Origin: Mogibacterium sp.
GTDB taxonomy: Bacteria > Bacillota > Clostridia > Peptostreptococcales > Anaerovoracaceae
DNA: 39,123 nucleotides
Assembly: GCA_017510725.1 (NCBI GenBank)
Contig: JAFWMD010000040.1
Span: 1 to 39,123 of the forward strand
Direction of reading: 5' to 3'
The stretch's first letter is position 1. Each line of letters opens with the position of its first letter. The notes under the pieces are model-generated. The model worked only from the letters and a program-made list of their open reading frames with translations, was not told where the DNA came from and did no database searches. The translations under genes and the position numbers were made by a program. This document shows positions 1-9,125 of the stretch, piece after piece.

Positions 1-575
1 ATCTTCAGACAAAAGGCATTAAAAAGATATCCTCAAATGAACTCAGTGAAATGATAGGTTATACTGCGTCTCAGATAAGGCAGGACCTTAACACTTTTGG
101 TGAGTTCGGTCAGCAGGGATATGGCTACGAGGTCGACAGATTATACAAAGAGATCAACAAGATCCTCGGGCTAGACAGAGAATACAAAACAGTAGTTGTT
201 GGAGTGGGTAATCTGGGACAGGCCATTACAAACTACACGTATTATTACAAGATAGGGTTCAATATCATCGGACTCTTTGATGCTAACCCTAAGATCGTCG
301 GCAATGTCATCAACGATGTTGAGGTGCTGGACGTTGCAGATCTCGAAGAATACTGCAAAAGAGAGAAAATAGATATCGGAATCATCTGCGTCAACAGAGA
401 GAATGCACAGAAGGTGGCAGACTCACTGGTTTCGGGCGGCGTAAAAGGCATTTGGAACTTCGCACCGATAGACCTCGAGATACCGGAAGGTATCGCGCTT
501 GAATCCGTACATCTTTCAGACAGTCTCCACGCTCTGTCATTTATGATCAAGAGCATGAATGAGGGCAGGGACTGA
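1..575 (+). CDS. rex: Redox-sensing transcriptional repressor Rex (5' end outside window)
   Basis: Rex is a cytoplasmic NADH/NAD+-sensing repressor of fermentation and redox genes. The open frame runs through the left edge (codons from base 3), so the true start is upstream. The visible part begins inside the winged-helix domain, with the Rex signature ISSNELSE...ASQIRQDLNTFGEFGQ (DNA-recognition helix), followed by the Rossmann fold with VVVGVGNLGQAI (GxGxxG, NADH binding) and the usual C-terminal swapped helix ending in SLHALSFMIKSMNE. About 190 residues are visible of the roughly 210 typical for the family. It ends in TGA and is followed by a bidirectional terminator shared with the convergent ferredoxin gene. 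Family assignment is certain. The Rex operators it would bind were not found with confidence in this window. Confidence 0.95.
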   Translation, partial: LQTKGIKKISSNELSEMIGYTASQIRQDLNTFGEFGQQGYGYEVDRLYKEINKILGLDREYKTVVVGVGNLGQAITNYTYYYKIGFNIIGLFDANPKIVGNVINDVEVLDVADLEEYCKREKIDIGIICVNRENAQKVADSLVSGGVKGIWNFAPIDLEIPEGIALESVHLSDSLHALSFMIKSMNEGRD

Positions 576-598
576 CGGTAATCACATCCGGACAAAAG

Positions 599-628
599 AA
601 AATCCCGTAGCCTCAGCTACGGGATTTT
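599..628. terminator. Bidirectional Rho-independent terminator between rex and ferredoxin
   Basis: A perfect 13-bp stem (599-611 with 616-628) encloses the 4-base loop CTCA. The stem has A residues at its left base and T residues at its right base, so it can stop transcription of rex (+) and of the ferredoxin gene (-). Confidence 0.9.
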
Positions 629-647
629 GATCATTATTGATGATCGA

Positions 648-815
648 TTATGCCTCTACAGGTGCTCCTACAGGGCAGTTAGCAGCGCAAGCTCCGCAGT
701 CGATGCAAGCGCTCTCATCGATAACGTAAGGTGTACCCTCAGTAATAGCCTCTACAGGGCAGTTACCAGCGCAAACTCCGCAACCGATGCAATCGTCAGT
801 GATCTTAAATGCCAT
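648..815 (-). CDS. 2[4Fe-4S] ferredoxin, clostridial type
   Basis: A 55-residue low-potential electron carrier of the cytoplasm. It begins MAFKITDDCIGCG and carries two CxxCxxCxxxCP motifs: cysteines 9, 12, 15, 19 and 37, 40, 43, 47, each set ligating one [4Fe-4S] cluster with the classical cross-over of the fourth cysteine. Such ferredoxins serve pyruvate:ferredoxin oxidoreductase, hydrogenases and Rnf in anaerobes. The start is set by a perfect TAAGGAGGT Shine-Dalgarno at 821-830. The gene is monocistronic, with its own strong promoter (858-886) and the terminator shared with rex. The position next to rex fits a redox role, but no Rex box was recognised. The two halves are near-duplicates of each other, as usual in this family. 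Confidence 0.97.
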   Translation of the reverse strand: MAFKITDDCIGCGVCAGNCPVEAITEGTPYVIDESACIDCGACAANCPVGAPVEA

Positions 816-857
816 AATATTACCTCCTTAGTGATGACAACATCTACTACGATTAAG

Positions 858-886
858 AGTATAACACCCGTGGTGCGGGTTGTAAA
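858..886 (-). promoter_or_regulatory. Sigma-A-type promoter of the ferredoxin gene with palindromic spacer
   Basis: Read on the minus strand: -35 TTTACA (881-886), 17-bp spacer, -10 TATACT (858-863), each 5/6 to consensus. The spacer contains the inverted repeat ACCCG-n5-CGGGT (866-880), a possible operator lying between the two hexamers. Confidence 0.8.
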
Positions 887-947
887 TAACAAAAAAACAA
901 AATAGTACAATCCTACCAAAACGGTGGGAATTAGTAATTGCAAGGAT

Positions 948-1826
948 ATGAAGGTAGTTTCATTCACCGGAAAAAGCGGAACGGGAAAAAGCTTTCAGGC
1001 CACTGCACTTGCGCAGAGGCGTGGTTTTGATGCCATTATCGACGACGGACTGCTTATTTATAAAGGGCAGATAGTTGCCGGAAGTTCGGCCAAAAAGTGC
1101 GCATCTAAGGCTGCGGCCATGAGGACTGCACTCTTCAATTATGAAGATCACAGGACCGAGGTTAAGGAAGCTATTGAAAGCTATGACCCGCAGGTTCTTA
1201 TGATAATAGGTACTTCTGACAGGATGACTGACATAGTCGCGACGCAGCTCGGTCTTCCTCTTCCTGAGGAGCGCATTTACATAGAGGACGTGACCACTGA
1301 AGAGCAGCGTAAGCTTGCAGCTCATTACCGCATCGAAGAAGGAGAACATGTAATACCGGCTCCGTTGGGACAGCTGAGACGTGACTTCGCGGGCTATTTC
1401 ATGGACCCTATCAAGCAGTTCATACACAAGGCGCGCGGAAACGCCCTGGAATCGGACGGGAATCCAAAACCGGTCGATGACGGTCCGAATGACCGTACAG
1501 TAGTAAGGCCTACCTTCAGTTATTTCGGAAGCTTTACAATAAGTGAGCAGGTCATAAGGGATATCATAAGGATAGCGGCTGAAGAATACGAGTCGCACCT
1601 GGTGGTAGTCGACAGAATGAACAACGGCAAGCAGACGAACATGTCGGTCACAATAGATGTAATGGCGATCAGAGACCCTGAGTCTATCGACAAATGCATT
1701 GATCTTCAGCAGGATGTCTATGGTGCGCTTGTAAATATGACGGCATTTACAATAGACAGCGTCAACGTCAGGATAAGAGACATCGTAAGAGACAGGGAAG
1801 AGATGCTCTCCAGAAAACTCCACTGA
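948..1826 (+). CDS. P-loop NTPase fused to an Asp23/Gls24-like C-terminal domain
   Basis: The 292-residue product has a Walker A motif GKSGTGKS at residues 8-15, right at the N-terminus, as in small nucleotide-dependent kinase-like or signalling ATPases. The middle (about 80-165) includes the strand QVLMIIGTSDR and looks like the rest of a P-loop fold. From about residue 190 to 278 the sequence (FGSFTISEQVIRDIIRIAAEE...VTIDVMAIR...NVRIRDI) resembles the Asp23/Gls24 (DUF322) envelope-stress family. The exact role is unknown. Start choice is uncertain: ATG 948 puts the P-loop in the usual place, while GTG 924 would add eight residues; neither has an ideal ribosome site. The next gene (glycosylase) starts 14 bases downstream and is probably cotranscribed. 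The long antisense ORF over it is a shadow. Confidence 0.75.
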   Translation: MKVVSFTGKSGTGKSFQATALAQRRGFDAIIDDGLLIYKGQIVAGSSAKKCASKAAAMRTALFNYEDHRTEVKEAIESYDPQVLMIIGTSDRMTDIVATQLGLPLPEERIYIEDVTTEEQRKLAAHYRIEEGEHVIPAPLGQLRRDFAGYFMDPIKQFIHKARGNALESDGNPKPVDDGPNDRTVVRPTFSYFGSFTISEQVIRDIIRIAAEEYESHLVVVDRMNNGKQTNMSVTIDVMAIRDPESIDKCIDLQQDVYGALVNMTAFTIDSVNVRIRDIVRDREEMLSRKLH

Positions 1827-1840
1827 TAAAAGGAAAGCGA

Positions 1841-2647
1841 ATGATTTTTAAAGACATAAAAGATATCGATCTCACACATATTTTTGAGTGCGGTCAGTGC
1901 TTCAGATGGGTGCCTGATGGCCCGGACGCGTATACCGGAGCCACAGGCTCTTTTGCCGCCCGGATCAGTCTTGAGGACGGCTGTCTCAATGTAGAAGCCA
2001 CAGGAGGGGATGAGGCCTTCTGGAGACAATACTTCGATCTGGATACCGATTACGGTGCCATAAAGGAGAGACTGACGGATTCGGAGCCGCTGATAAAGCC
2101 TGCGACAGAATACGGTTATGGAATAAGGATCCTGAACCAGGACCCGTTCGAGACGATTATTTCGTTCATCATATCCCAGAATAACAACATTCCGCGTATC
2201 CGCAAGAACATCGAATCGCTCTGCAGCTCATACGGGGAGCCGATAGAAGGCAGCAGTCTGTTTGCCTTTCCGTCTCCGGAAGCACTTGCCGGAGCGGATG
2301 TATGTGATCTGGCGGATCTCAGGCTTGGTTACAGATGCGAGTACATAAAGGCAAGTGCGGAGAGATATCTCAGGGAGGGATGTCCCAAAACGCGTGAGGA
2401 GCTTCTGGCTTTTCACGGCATAGGTCCTAAGGTCGCAAACTGCATAATGCTTTTCGGCCTCAGGGACACTGCAGCATTTCCGGTCGATACCTGGGTGAAA
2501 CAGATAATGAACGATATGTATGGGTTTGACATTAAGGACGCGAAAGGAATGCAGGCCTTCGCAGCAGAAAAATACGGCGATCTGGCAGGATATGCACAGC
2601 AGTACCTGTTTTACTATTACAGAGACAGAGCGCGTTCACAAAAGTGA
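1841..2647 (+). CDS. ogg: 8-oxoguanine DNA glycosylase/AP lyase, OGG1 type
   Basis: A 268-residue base-excision repair enzyme that removes 8-oxoguanine and nicks the abasic site. The N-terminal OGG domain has the CGQCFRW motif (17-23). The central NQDPFETIISFIISQNNNIPRI (99-120) is diagnostic of OGG1/AlkA-like glycosylases. The helix-hairpin-helix FHGIGPKVANCI (191-202) supplies the Schiff-base lysine K197, followed 19 residues later by the catalytic aspartate D216 in FPVDTWV, the same spacing as K249/D268 of human OGG1. AAGGAAAG precedes ATG 1841. Anaerobic clostridia commonly use this eukaryote-like OGG. It sits 14 bases after the P-loop/Asp23 gene and ends at the groESL promoter region; its stop codon lies inside a 16-bp palindrome (2644-2659). 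Confidence 0.9.
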   Translation: MIFKDIKDIDLTHIFECGQCFRWVPDGPDAYTGATGSFAARISLEDGCLNVEATGGDEAFWRQYFDLDTDYGAIKERLTDSEPLIKPATEYGYGIRILNQDPFETIISFIISQNNNIPRIRKNIESLCSSYGEPIEGSSLFAFPSPEALAGADVCDLADLRLGYRCEYIKASAERYLREGCPKTREELLAFHGIGPKVANCIMLFGLRDTAAFPVDTWVKQIMNDMYGFDIKDAKGMQAFAAEKYGDLAGYAQQYLFYYYRDRARSQK

Positions 2648-2659
2648 AGAATTCTTCAC
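2644..2659. repeat. Perfect 16-bp palindrome over the ogg stop codon
   Basis: GTGAAGAATTCTTCAC is self-complementary and includes the TGA stop of the glycosylase gene. It ends 9 bases before the groES -35 box. There is no T run, so it is unlikely to be a standard terminator; it could be an operator or chance. Confidence 0.5.
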
Positions 2660-2668
2660 CTGTAAGTG

Positions 2669-2697
2669 TTGACACTTTAGACCGCGGTGAGTACAAT
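2669..2697 (+). promoter_or_regulatory. Sigma-A promoter of groESL
   Basis: TTGACA (2669-2674), 17-bp spacer and TACAAT (2692-2697). The -35 box is consensus and the -10 is 5/6. The CIRCE operator follows at 2710, so HrcA bound there would block initiation or early elongation. Confidence 0.92.
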
Positions 2698-2709
2698 ATG
2701 TTTTGGAAT

Positions 2710-2736
2710 TTGGCACTCAAACATTCAGAGTGCTAA
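2710..2736. promoter_or_regulatory. CIRCE operator (HrcA binding site)
   Basis: TTGGCACTC-n9-GAGTGCTAA. This is the CIRCE inverted repeat with one mismatch in the left arm (consensus TTAGCACTC). It lies between the promoter and the groES ribosome site. The heat-shock repressor HrcA is predicted to act here; hrcA itself is not in the window. Confidence 0.95.
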
Positions 2737-2763
2737 CAAATAGAACTAATCAGGAGGCATAAA

Positions 2764-3045
2764 ATGAGCATCGGAATCAAACCACTCGGAGCAAGAGTAG
2801 TTATTAAGAAAATGGAAGCCGAAGAGAAGACGGAGGCAGGACTGCTGCTGTCCGGAAGCGCAAAGGAAAAGCCACAGCAGGCTGAGGTCCTGGCTGTTGG
2901 TCCTGGAACAGAAGAAGAGCCTATGCAGCTCAAGGTTGGCGATATCGTCATCTTCAGCAGATACGGCGGAAACGACCTTAAGTACAAGGGCGTTGAATAT
3001 ACGATCATCAATCAGAAAGACATTCTCGCTACCATCGAAAAATAG
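2764..3045 (+). CDS. groES: Co-chaperonin GroES
   Basis: A 93-residue cytoplasmic heptameric lid of the GroEL folding chamber. It begins MSIGIKPLGARVVIKKMEAEEKT, with the mobile loop at about 17-32 (EEKTEAGLLLSGSAKE) and the C-terminal YKGVEYTIINQKDILATIE typical of the family. Length is normal. AGGAGGCATAAA precedes the ATG. It is first gene of the groESL operon, 31 bases ahead of groEL, under a consensus promoter and a CIRCE element, so induction by heat shock through HrcA is expected. Confidence 0.98.
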   Translation: MSIGIKPLGARVVIKKMEAEEKTEAGLLLSGSAKEKPQQAEVLAVGPGTEEEPMQLKVGDIVIFSRYGGNDLKYKGVEYTIINQKDILATIEK

Positions 3046-3061
3046 CAGCGGGTGCATATAA

Positions 3062-4696
<1,635 letters not shown>

Positions 4697-4711
4697 TTTA
4701 GCCCGCTCGTC

Positions 4712-4811
4712 TTTTTCGCCACAGCTTTGTCAGCTGCGCGGCTTCGGTGCTCACGTACTCCGCGGTACGCTCCGCTCCTCAGCCGCTTGCTTCCTCGCTG
4801 TGGACGAAAAA
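4712..4811. repeat. 100-bp nested palindromic intergenic element after groEL
   Basis: Outer arms TTTTTCGCCACAGC (4712-4725) and GCTGTGGACGAAAAA (4797-4811) pair with a single bulge. Inside, GCGGCT (4738-4743) pairs with AGCCGC (4781-4786), and at the tip CGTAC (4754-4758) pairs with GTACG (4765-4769). The whole forms a long branched hairpin. It looks like a dispersed palindromic repeat or structured RNA rather than a simple terminator. No reading frame of interest lies in it. Confidence 0.7.
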
Positions 4812-4843
4812 TGCTTCGCGGACTATGCGGTCTACAATGATTG

Positions 4844-4878
4844 AAAAAAGGAAGGCTCCCGCATGGGAGCCTTTTTTG
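4844..4878. terminator. Bidirectional terminator between groEL and the MATE gene
   Basis: The stem AAGGCTCCC (4852-4860)/GGGAGCCTT (4865-4873) has the loop GCAT. An A run (4844-4849) lies on the left and a T run (4872-4877) on the right, serving groESL on the plus strand and the transporter on the minus strand. Confidence 0.92.
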
Positions 4879-4883
4879 TGTTT

Positions 4884-6236
4884 CTATTTAAGCTTTTTCA
4901 GCCTGTATATGAAGAGGAGATTGAGGAGAGTGCCTTTGAGGATGCTCGAAAGGGATATTGCCCACCAGACTCCGTTGATTCCAAGCACCGGCATCAGCAG
5001 GTAGCACATCGGTATCCTTGCGACTGTCAGGATAAGTCCGACAGCTGCCGGCAGCTTTGTCTGGCCGAGGCCATTGAATGCACCCGAAGTTGCAAGTTCA
5101 TAACCCATGAAGAGCTGCGAGAGACCTACTATTCTAAGGTAGTTGGCTCCGCCTGCGATAACGTCGGCTTCATGTATGAATAAGCTGAATATAGGGGCTG
5201 CGCCAAGGACCAGAAGGGCAGTGGCCAGGATCCCGTAAACGGTAACCATGCCGGTTCCTGTTTTGAAGCCATTTCTCACCCTGTCATAGTTTTCGGCACC
5301 GTAATTCTGAGATATGAACGCATTCATCGCATACGAGAAACCGTCACAGGTCATCCAGGTGACAGACTCTATCTGTCCGCCTATCCTCTGAATGGCGACC
5401 GCGGCATCACCGAATGTTACGATGATCCTCGAGATGACCATGGAGATGAAAGCGTAGCCTATGTTGAATATGGCAGGAGGTGCGCCGAGCTTTACTATGC
5501 GCACTGCTTCCCTGCGTTCAAACCTTCCGAACAGGCGGAAATCCTCGAAAAGATAGTTATCTGTCCTGATGAAGTTTGCAAACATTAATGAAACAACGCA
5601 TTCCGAGAAAACGGTTGCGATCGCAGCTCCCTCAACACCAAGCTCAGGGAACGGACCGATGCCGAATATCAGGACAGGGTCGAGGACGATGTTAAGTATT
5701 GCACCGGAAGAGTTGTATTTAAAAGGTGTTTTGCTGTCTCCTGCTGCGGTAAGCACTCCCTGCATCACATAGTTGAATCCCATGACGATGTGACCGATCG
5801 ATACTATCGACAGGTAGGAGGCTGCAAAAGCAGCGGTATCCGGATCGTGGAGACGGAAGAATGATATCAGCTGATGCCTGAATACGATGCATATCGTGGA
5901 GTATGCAATCATTATAAGAAGCATGAGCTGGATCGCAGTACGTGCAAAGCGGCGGGCCTTGATCATATTGCCTTCTCCGATGGACTGGCCGGTCATAACC
6001 TGTCCGCCAATCTGAGGTATCATGGCAATGCCTGAGCCAAGCCACATAAAAGAACCCGCGACTCCGACTGCAGTCACGGCCTGATTACCTAACTGGCCGA
6101 CCCACATGGTATCAAAAAGATTGTAAGCCATTTCTATGAACTGCGTTCCCATGATAGGGAGCGAGAGCCAGAACAAGGCGCCGGCTATCTTTCCGTTCAG
6201 CAGGTCTATTCTTTTTTCTTCAGTTTGTTTCTCCAA
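4884..6236 (-). CDS. MATE family multidrug/Na+ or H+-coupled efflux transporter
   Basis: A 450-residue polytopic inner-membrane antiporter of the MATE superfamily (NorM/DinF-like). About twelve hydrophobic segments are visible in two homologous halves; the N-terminal half has LPIMGTQFIEMAYNLFDTMWVGQLG, a conserved MATE signature, and the second half repeats the pattern (SLPQ-type segment near APPAIFNIGYAFISMVISRI). The start is TTG at 6236, preceded at good spacing by AGAGGT; no better ATG is nearby. The substrate cannot be read from sequence. The gene is monocistronic and divergent from the IMP dehydrogenase gene. A perfect palindrome in the shared upstream region (6344-6359) may be the site of a local regulator. 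Confidence 0.93.
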   Translation of the reverse strand: MEKQTEEKRIDLLNGKIAGALFWLSLPIMGTQFIEMAYNLFDTMWVGQLGNQAVTAVGVAGSFMWLGSGIAMIPQIGGQVMTGQSIGEGNMIKARRFARTAIQLMLLIMIAYSTICIVFRHQLISFFRLHDPDTAAFAASYLSIVSIGHIVMGFNYVMQGVLTAAGDSKTPFKYNSSGAILNIVLDPVLIFGIGPFPELGVEGAAIATVFSECVVSLMFANFIRTDNYLFEDFRLFGRFERREAVRIVKLGAPPAIFNIGYAFISMVISRIIVTFGDAAVAIQRIGGQIESVTWMTCDGFSYAMNAFISQNYGAENYDRVRNGFKTGTGMVTVYGILATALLVLGAAPIFSLFIHEADVIAGGANYLRIVGLSQLFMGYELATSGAFNGLGQTKLPAAVGLILTVARIPMCYLLMPVLGINGVWWAISLSSILKGTLLNLLFIYRLKKLK

Positions 6237-6263
6237 AGGTACCTCTTTTTTCAGTCAATGCCT

Positions 6264-6292
6264 ATTTTACATCAGCGCAGAAGGCATAACAA
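6264..6292 (-). promoter_or_regulatory. Probable promoter of the MATE gene
   Basis: On the minus strand: TTGTTA (6287-6292), 17-bp spacer, TAAAAT (6264-6269). It lies about 28 bases upstream of the TTG start. The aminotransferase gene at 37981 has the same hexamers and spacing. Confidence 0.5.
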
Positions 6293-6343
6293 TGATCCTT
6301 TTGAACTGATGATGACCTTTAAGAAAAGAGAAAATGCAAAAAA

Positions 6344-6359
6344 GTTAGAAATTTCTAAC
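6344..6359. promoter_or_regulatory. Perfect 16-bp palindrome between divergent MATE and IMPDH genes
   Basis: GTTAGAAATTTCTAAC is fully self-complementary and sits about halfway in the 257-base divergent intergenic region. Its size and AT-rich symmetric form suit a dimeric winged-helix regulator (MarR/TetR-like). The rest of the intergenic region shows weak -10-like TATATT at about 6395 but no strong promoter for the plus strand. Confidence 0.5.
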
Positions 6360-6493
6360 ATTCCAAAATTGCTTTATTTTGCTCATTTTTAATGCTATAT
6401 TAGGAAAAACAGCTCTGAATGGGGCAAAAGTTAGGTAGATTTAACGGTTAACAATTGGCTTTTTCTATAGAAATAACATTAAAGAGGTGAAAC

Positions 6494-8011
6494 ATGGCGA
6501 CTGTCCTTAAGGAACCATCAAGAACTTTTAACGAATATCTTCTCATACCTGGATATTCAAGCATGGAAGCAAGACCGGAGAACGTATCACTTAAAACACC
6601 GGTAGTAAAATTCAGAAAAGGCGAAGAGCCTGCTCTGTCGATGAACATCCCGCTGACATCTGCCGTCATGCAGGCTGTATCCGACAACAACATGGCTGTT
6701 GCTCTTGCCAAGGAAGGCGGCATCTCGTTCATTTTCGGATCACAGTCAATTGAGAGCCAGGCTGAGATGGTCAGAAAGGCCAAGAGTTACAAGGCAGGCT
6801 TTGTTCCAAGCGATTCCAACCTGAAGCCGGATGCTACCCTGCAGGACGTTCTGGACCTCAAAGCAGCGAAAGGTCATTCCACGATTGCAATCACTGAGGA
6901 CGGTACGGCTGACGGAAAGCTCCTTGGAATCGTAACCAGCAAGGATTACAGAATCTCCCGCATGAGCCGCGATACAAAGGTGGCAGATTTCATGACACCG
7001 TTTGATAAGATGGTATACGGCCACGAGGGCATCACTCTTTCAGAGGCAAACGATCTTCTCTGGGACAATAAGGTAAATCAGCTGCCTATCATCGATGACA
7101 ATCAGAGACTTACTTCTTTCGTATTCCGCAAGGACTATGACTCGCATAAGGAGCATCCGCTTGAACTTCTCGATGCAGACAAGAGGTACATCGTCGGAGC
7201 CGGCATCAACACCAGAGACTACAAGGAAAGAGTCCCGGCACTTCTCAATGCGGGCGTTGACGTTCTCACTATTGACTCTTCCGAAGGATATTCCGAATGG
7301 CAGGCAGTGACCCTCAAATGGATCAGAGATAACTATGGAGATACCGTTAAGGTCGGTGCAGGAAATGTAGTCGATGCTGATGGCTTCAACTTCCTCGCAG
7401 ACTGCGGAGCAGATTTCGTAAAGGTCGGTATCGGCGGCGGATCCATCTGTATCACCCGTGAGCAGAAGGGTATCGGACGCGGACAGGCTTCGGCAGTAAT
7501 CGAGGTAGCTCAGGCAAGAGATGAGTACTATAAAAAAACAGGCGTTTATGTGCCGATCTGCTCTGACGGAGGTATTGTATATGACTATCATATGACTCTT
7601 GCGCTGGCCATGGGAGCAGACTTCATCATGCTGGGCAGATACTTTGCAAGATTTGATGAATCGCCTTCAGCAAAACTGATGCTCAACGGAACCTATGTAA
7701 AGGAATACTGGGGCGAGGGCTCGGCAAGAGCGCGTAACTGGCAGAGATACGATCTGGGCGGAGATGCAAAGCTCAAGTTTGAAGAAGGCGTTGACTCATA
7801 TGTACCGTACGCGGGTTCTCTCCACGATAACGTGCAGATGTCGCTCGGAAAGGTGAAATCCACAATGTGCAACTGCGGTGCTCTCAATATTCCTGACTTC
7901 CACAAGAATGCAAAGCTGACTCTCGTGTCGGCCGTCAGCATCGTGGAAGGCGGAGCGCACGACGTAATACTGAAAGAAGTATCCAGCCGTACATCCGGCG
8001 GCGGACGTTAG
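6494..8011 (+). CDS. guaB: IMP dehydrogenase
   Basis: Cytoplasmic NAD-dependent oxidation of IMP to XMP, the committed step to GMP. The 505-residue protein has the (beta/alpha)8 barrel interrupted by two CBS domains (about 95-225). The catalytic cysteine loop is [21 protein letters not shown], a variant of the usual GPGSICTTR. The phosphate-binding segment [11 protein letters not shown], the flap region ...[18 protein letters not shown]... and [14 protein letters not shown] follow. This variant flap and GGGS loop belong to a divergent IMPDH group seen in clostridia. AAAGAGGTGAAAC precedes the ATG. It is followed after 43 bases by a stand-alone GMP synthetase ATPase gene, probably one operon for IMP to GMP. 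No purine riboswitch was recognised upstream. Confidence 0.95.
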   Translation: MATVLKEPSRTFNEYLLIPGYSSMEARPENVSLKTPVVKFRKGEEPALSMNIPLTSAVMQAVSDNNMAVALAKEGGISFIFGSQSIESQAEMVRKAKSYKAGFVPSDSNLKPDATLQDVLDLKAAKGHSTIAITEDGTADGKLLGIVTSKDYRISRMSRDTKVADFMTPFDKMVYGHEGITLSEANDLLWDNKVNQLPIIDDNQRLTSFVFRKDYDSHKEHPLELLDADKRYIVGAGINTRDYKERVPALLNAGVDVLTIDSSEGYSEWQAVTLKWIRDNYGDTVKVGAGNVVDADGFNFLADCGADFVKVGIGGGSICITREQKGIGRGQASAVIEVAQARDEYYKKTGVYVPICSDGGIVYDYHMTLALAMGADFIMLGRYFARFDESPSAKLMLNGTYVKEYWGEGSARARNWQRYDLGGDAKLKFEEGVDSYVPYAGSLHDNVQMSLGKVKSTMCNCGALNIPDFHKNAKLTLVSAVSIVEGGAHDVILKEVSSRTSGGGR

Positions 8012-8054
8012 TATAGCAAACATCACTCATTTGAGTTTCATGGAGGTATAGAAA

Positions 8055-9026
8055 ATGGGAAACATCAGACCAGACACGATGGAACGTATCACAACACGTG
8101 CACTCGCTGACAAGTTCATCGAGGAGCAGCTCGCTGAGATCAAGACGCAGGTAGGGGATAAGAAGGTTCTTCTTGCACTTTCCGGAGGCGTTGATTCAAG
8201 TGTAGTAGCTGCATTGCTTATTAAGGCGATAGGTGACAATCTGGTCTGCGTTCATGTAAACCACGGACTTCTCCGTAAGGGCGAGCCAGAGATGGTCATC
8301 AAGGTATTCAGGGAAGAGCTTGGCGCGAATCTCATCTATGTAGATGCTGTTGACAGATTCCTCGACAAGCTTGCGGGCGTAGATGATCCTGAAACCAAGC
8401 GTAAGATTATCGGCAAGGAGTTCATCGATGTGTTTGCTGAAGAGGCTGCTAAGCTCGACGGCATCGCTTTCCTCGGACAGGGTACAATCTATCCGGACAT
8501 CCTTGAGTCGGATGGAGTAAAGGCTCACCACAATGTAGGAGGACTCCCTGAAGATCTTCAGTTCGAGCTTGTTGAGCCTGTGAAGCTGCTCTACAAGGAC
8601 GAGGTAAGAGTAGTAGGCTCTGCACTCGGACTTCCTGACAACATGGTATACAGACAGCCGTTCCCGGGACCTGGTCTCGGTGTAAGATGCACCGGAGCTA
8701 TCACAAGAGACAGACTCGAGGCTCTCAGAGAAGCTGATGCGATTGTAAGAGAAGAGATTGGCAAGATGGAAAACGTGCCATGGCAGTATTTCGCAGTAAT
8801 TCCTGACATGCAGTCGACAGGTATCAAGGACGGCAAGAGATACATGGGATGGCCGGTCATCATCAGAGCCATCAATACAGTCGATGCTGTAACGGCAGAG
8901 TCGGTAGAAATTCCTTGGGATATGCTGAAGAGAATGAGAGACCGCATCATCGAAACCGTTCCTGGCGTAAACAGAGTAATGTGGGATATTTCCGATAAGC
9001 CTGTAAGCACTATCGAATTTGAATAA
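8055..9026 (+). CDS. GMP synthase ATP-pyrophosphatase subunit lacking the glutaminase domain
   Basis: A 323-residue protein covering only the ATP-PPase and C-terminal dimerisation domains of GMP synthase (XMP + ATP + NH3 to GMP). The PP-loop SGGVDSS is at 43-49. [30 protein letters not shown] and the terminal DKPVSTIEFE are all characteristic. No class I glutamine amidotransferase precedes it, so ammonia must come from free NH3 or a separate partner. GGAGGTATAGAAA precedes the ATG. It lies 43 bases after IMP dehydrogenase and ends at a strong terminator. A complete two-domain GuaA is encoded 2.5 kb downstream, so this is a second, diverged copy (for example VNHGLLRKGE versus [10 protein letters not shown]). 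It resembles the archaeal split GuaAb arrangement, without its partner here. Confidence 0.92.
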   Translation: MGNIRPDTMERITTRALADKFIEEQLAEIKTQVGDKKVLLALSGGVDSSVVAALLIKAIGDNLVCVHVNHGLLRKGEPEMVIKVFREELGANLIYVDAVDRFLDKLAGVDDPETKRKIIGKEFIDVFAEEAAKLDGIAFLGQGTIYPDILESDGVKAHHNVGGLPEDLQFELVEPVKLLYKDEVRVVGSALGLPDNMVYRQPFPGPGLGVRCTGAITRDRLEALREADAIVREEIGKMENVPWQYFAVIPDMQSTGIKDGKRYMGWPVIIRAINTVDAVTAESVEIPWDMLKRMRDRIIETVPGVNRVMWDISDKPVSTIEFE

Positions 9027-9066
9027 AACGTCAACATACTAAACAACGGACTTTATGAAACCATAA

Positions 9067-9106
9067 GCGCCGAAGCGATACATCATGTATGGCTTCGGCG
9101 CATTTT
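9067..9106 (+). terminator. Rho-independent terminator after the GMP synthase ATPase gene
   Basis: A perfect 10-bp stem GCGCCGAAGC (9067-9076)/GCTTCGGCGC (9092-9101) is extended by an inner ATACA/TGTAT helix and followed by ATTTT. The convergent metA gene ends 20 bases further on. Confidence 0.85.
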
Positions 9107-9125
9107 ACTTTGTGCTGAAAATCAG

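Noticed and set aside
960-1823. Long 287-codon open frame on the minus strand opposite the P-loop/Asp23 gene
   Set aside because: No ribosome site, no recognisable protein features, and it is fully antisense to a gene with a clear Walker A motif.
6237-6493. Purine riboswitch or Rex box upstream of the IMP dehydrogenase gene
   Set aside because: No purine aptamer core; the TTAAC...TTAACAA stretch near 6440 lacks the spacing and symmetry of a Rex site.
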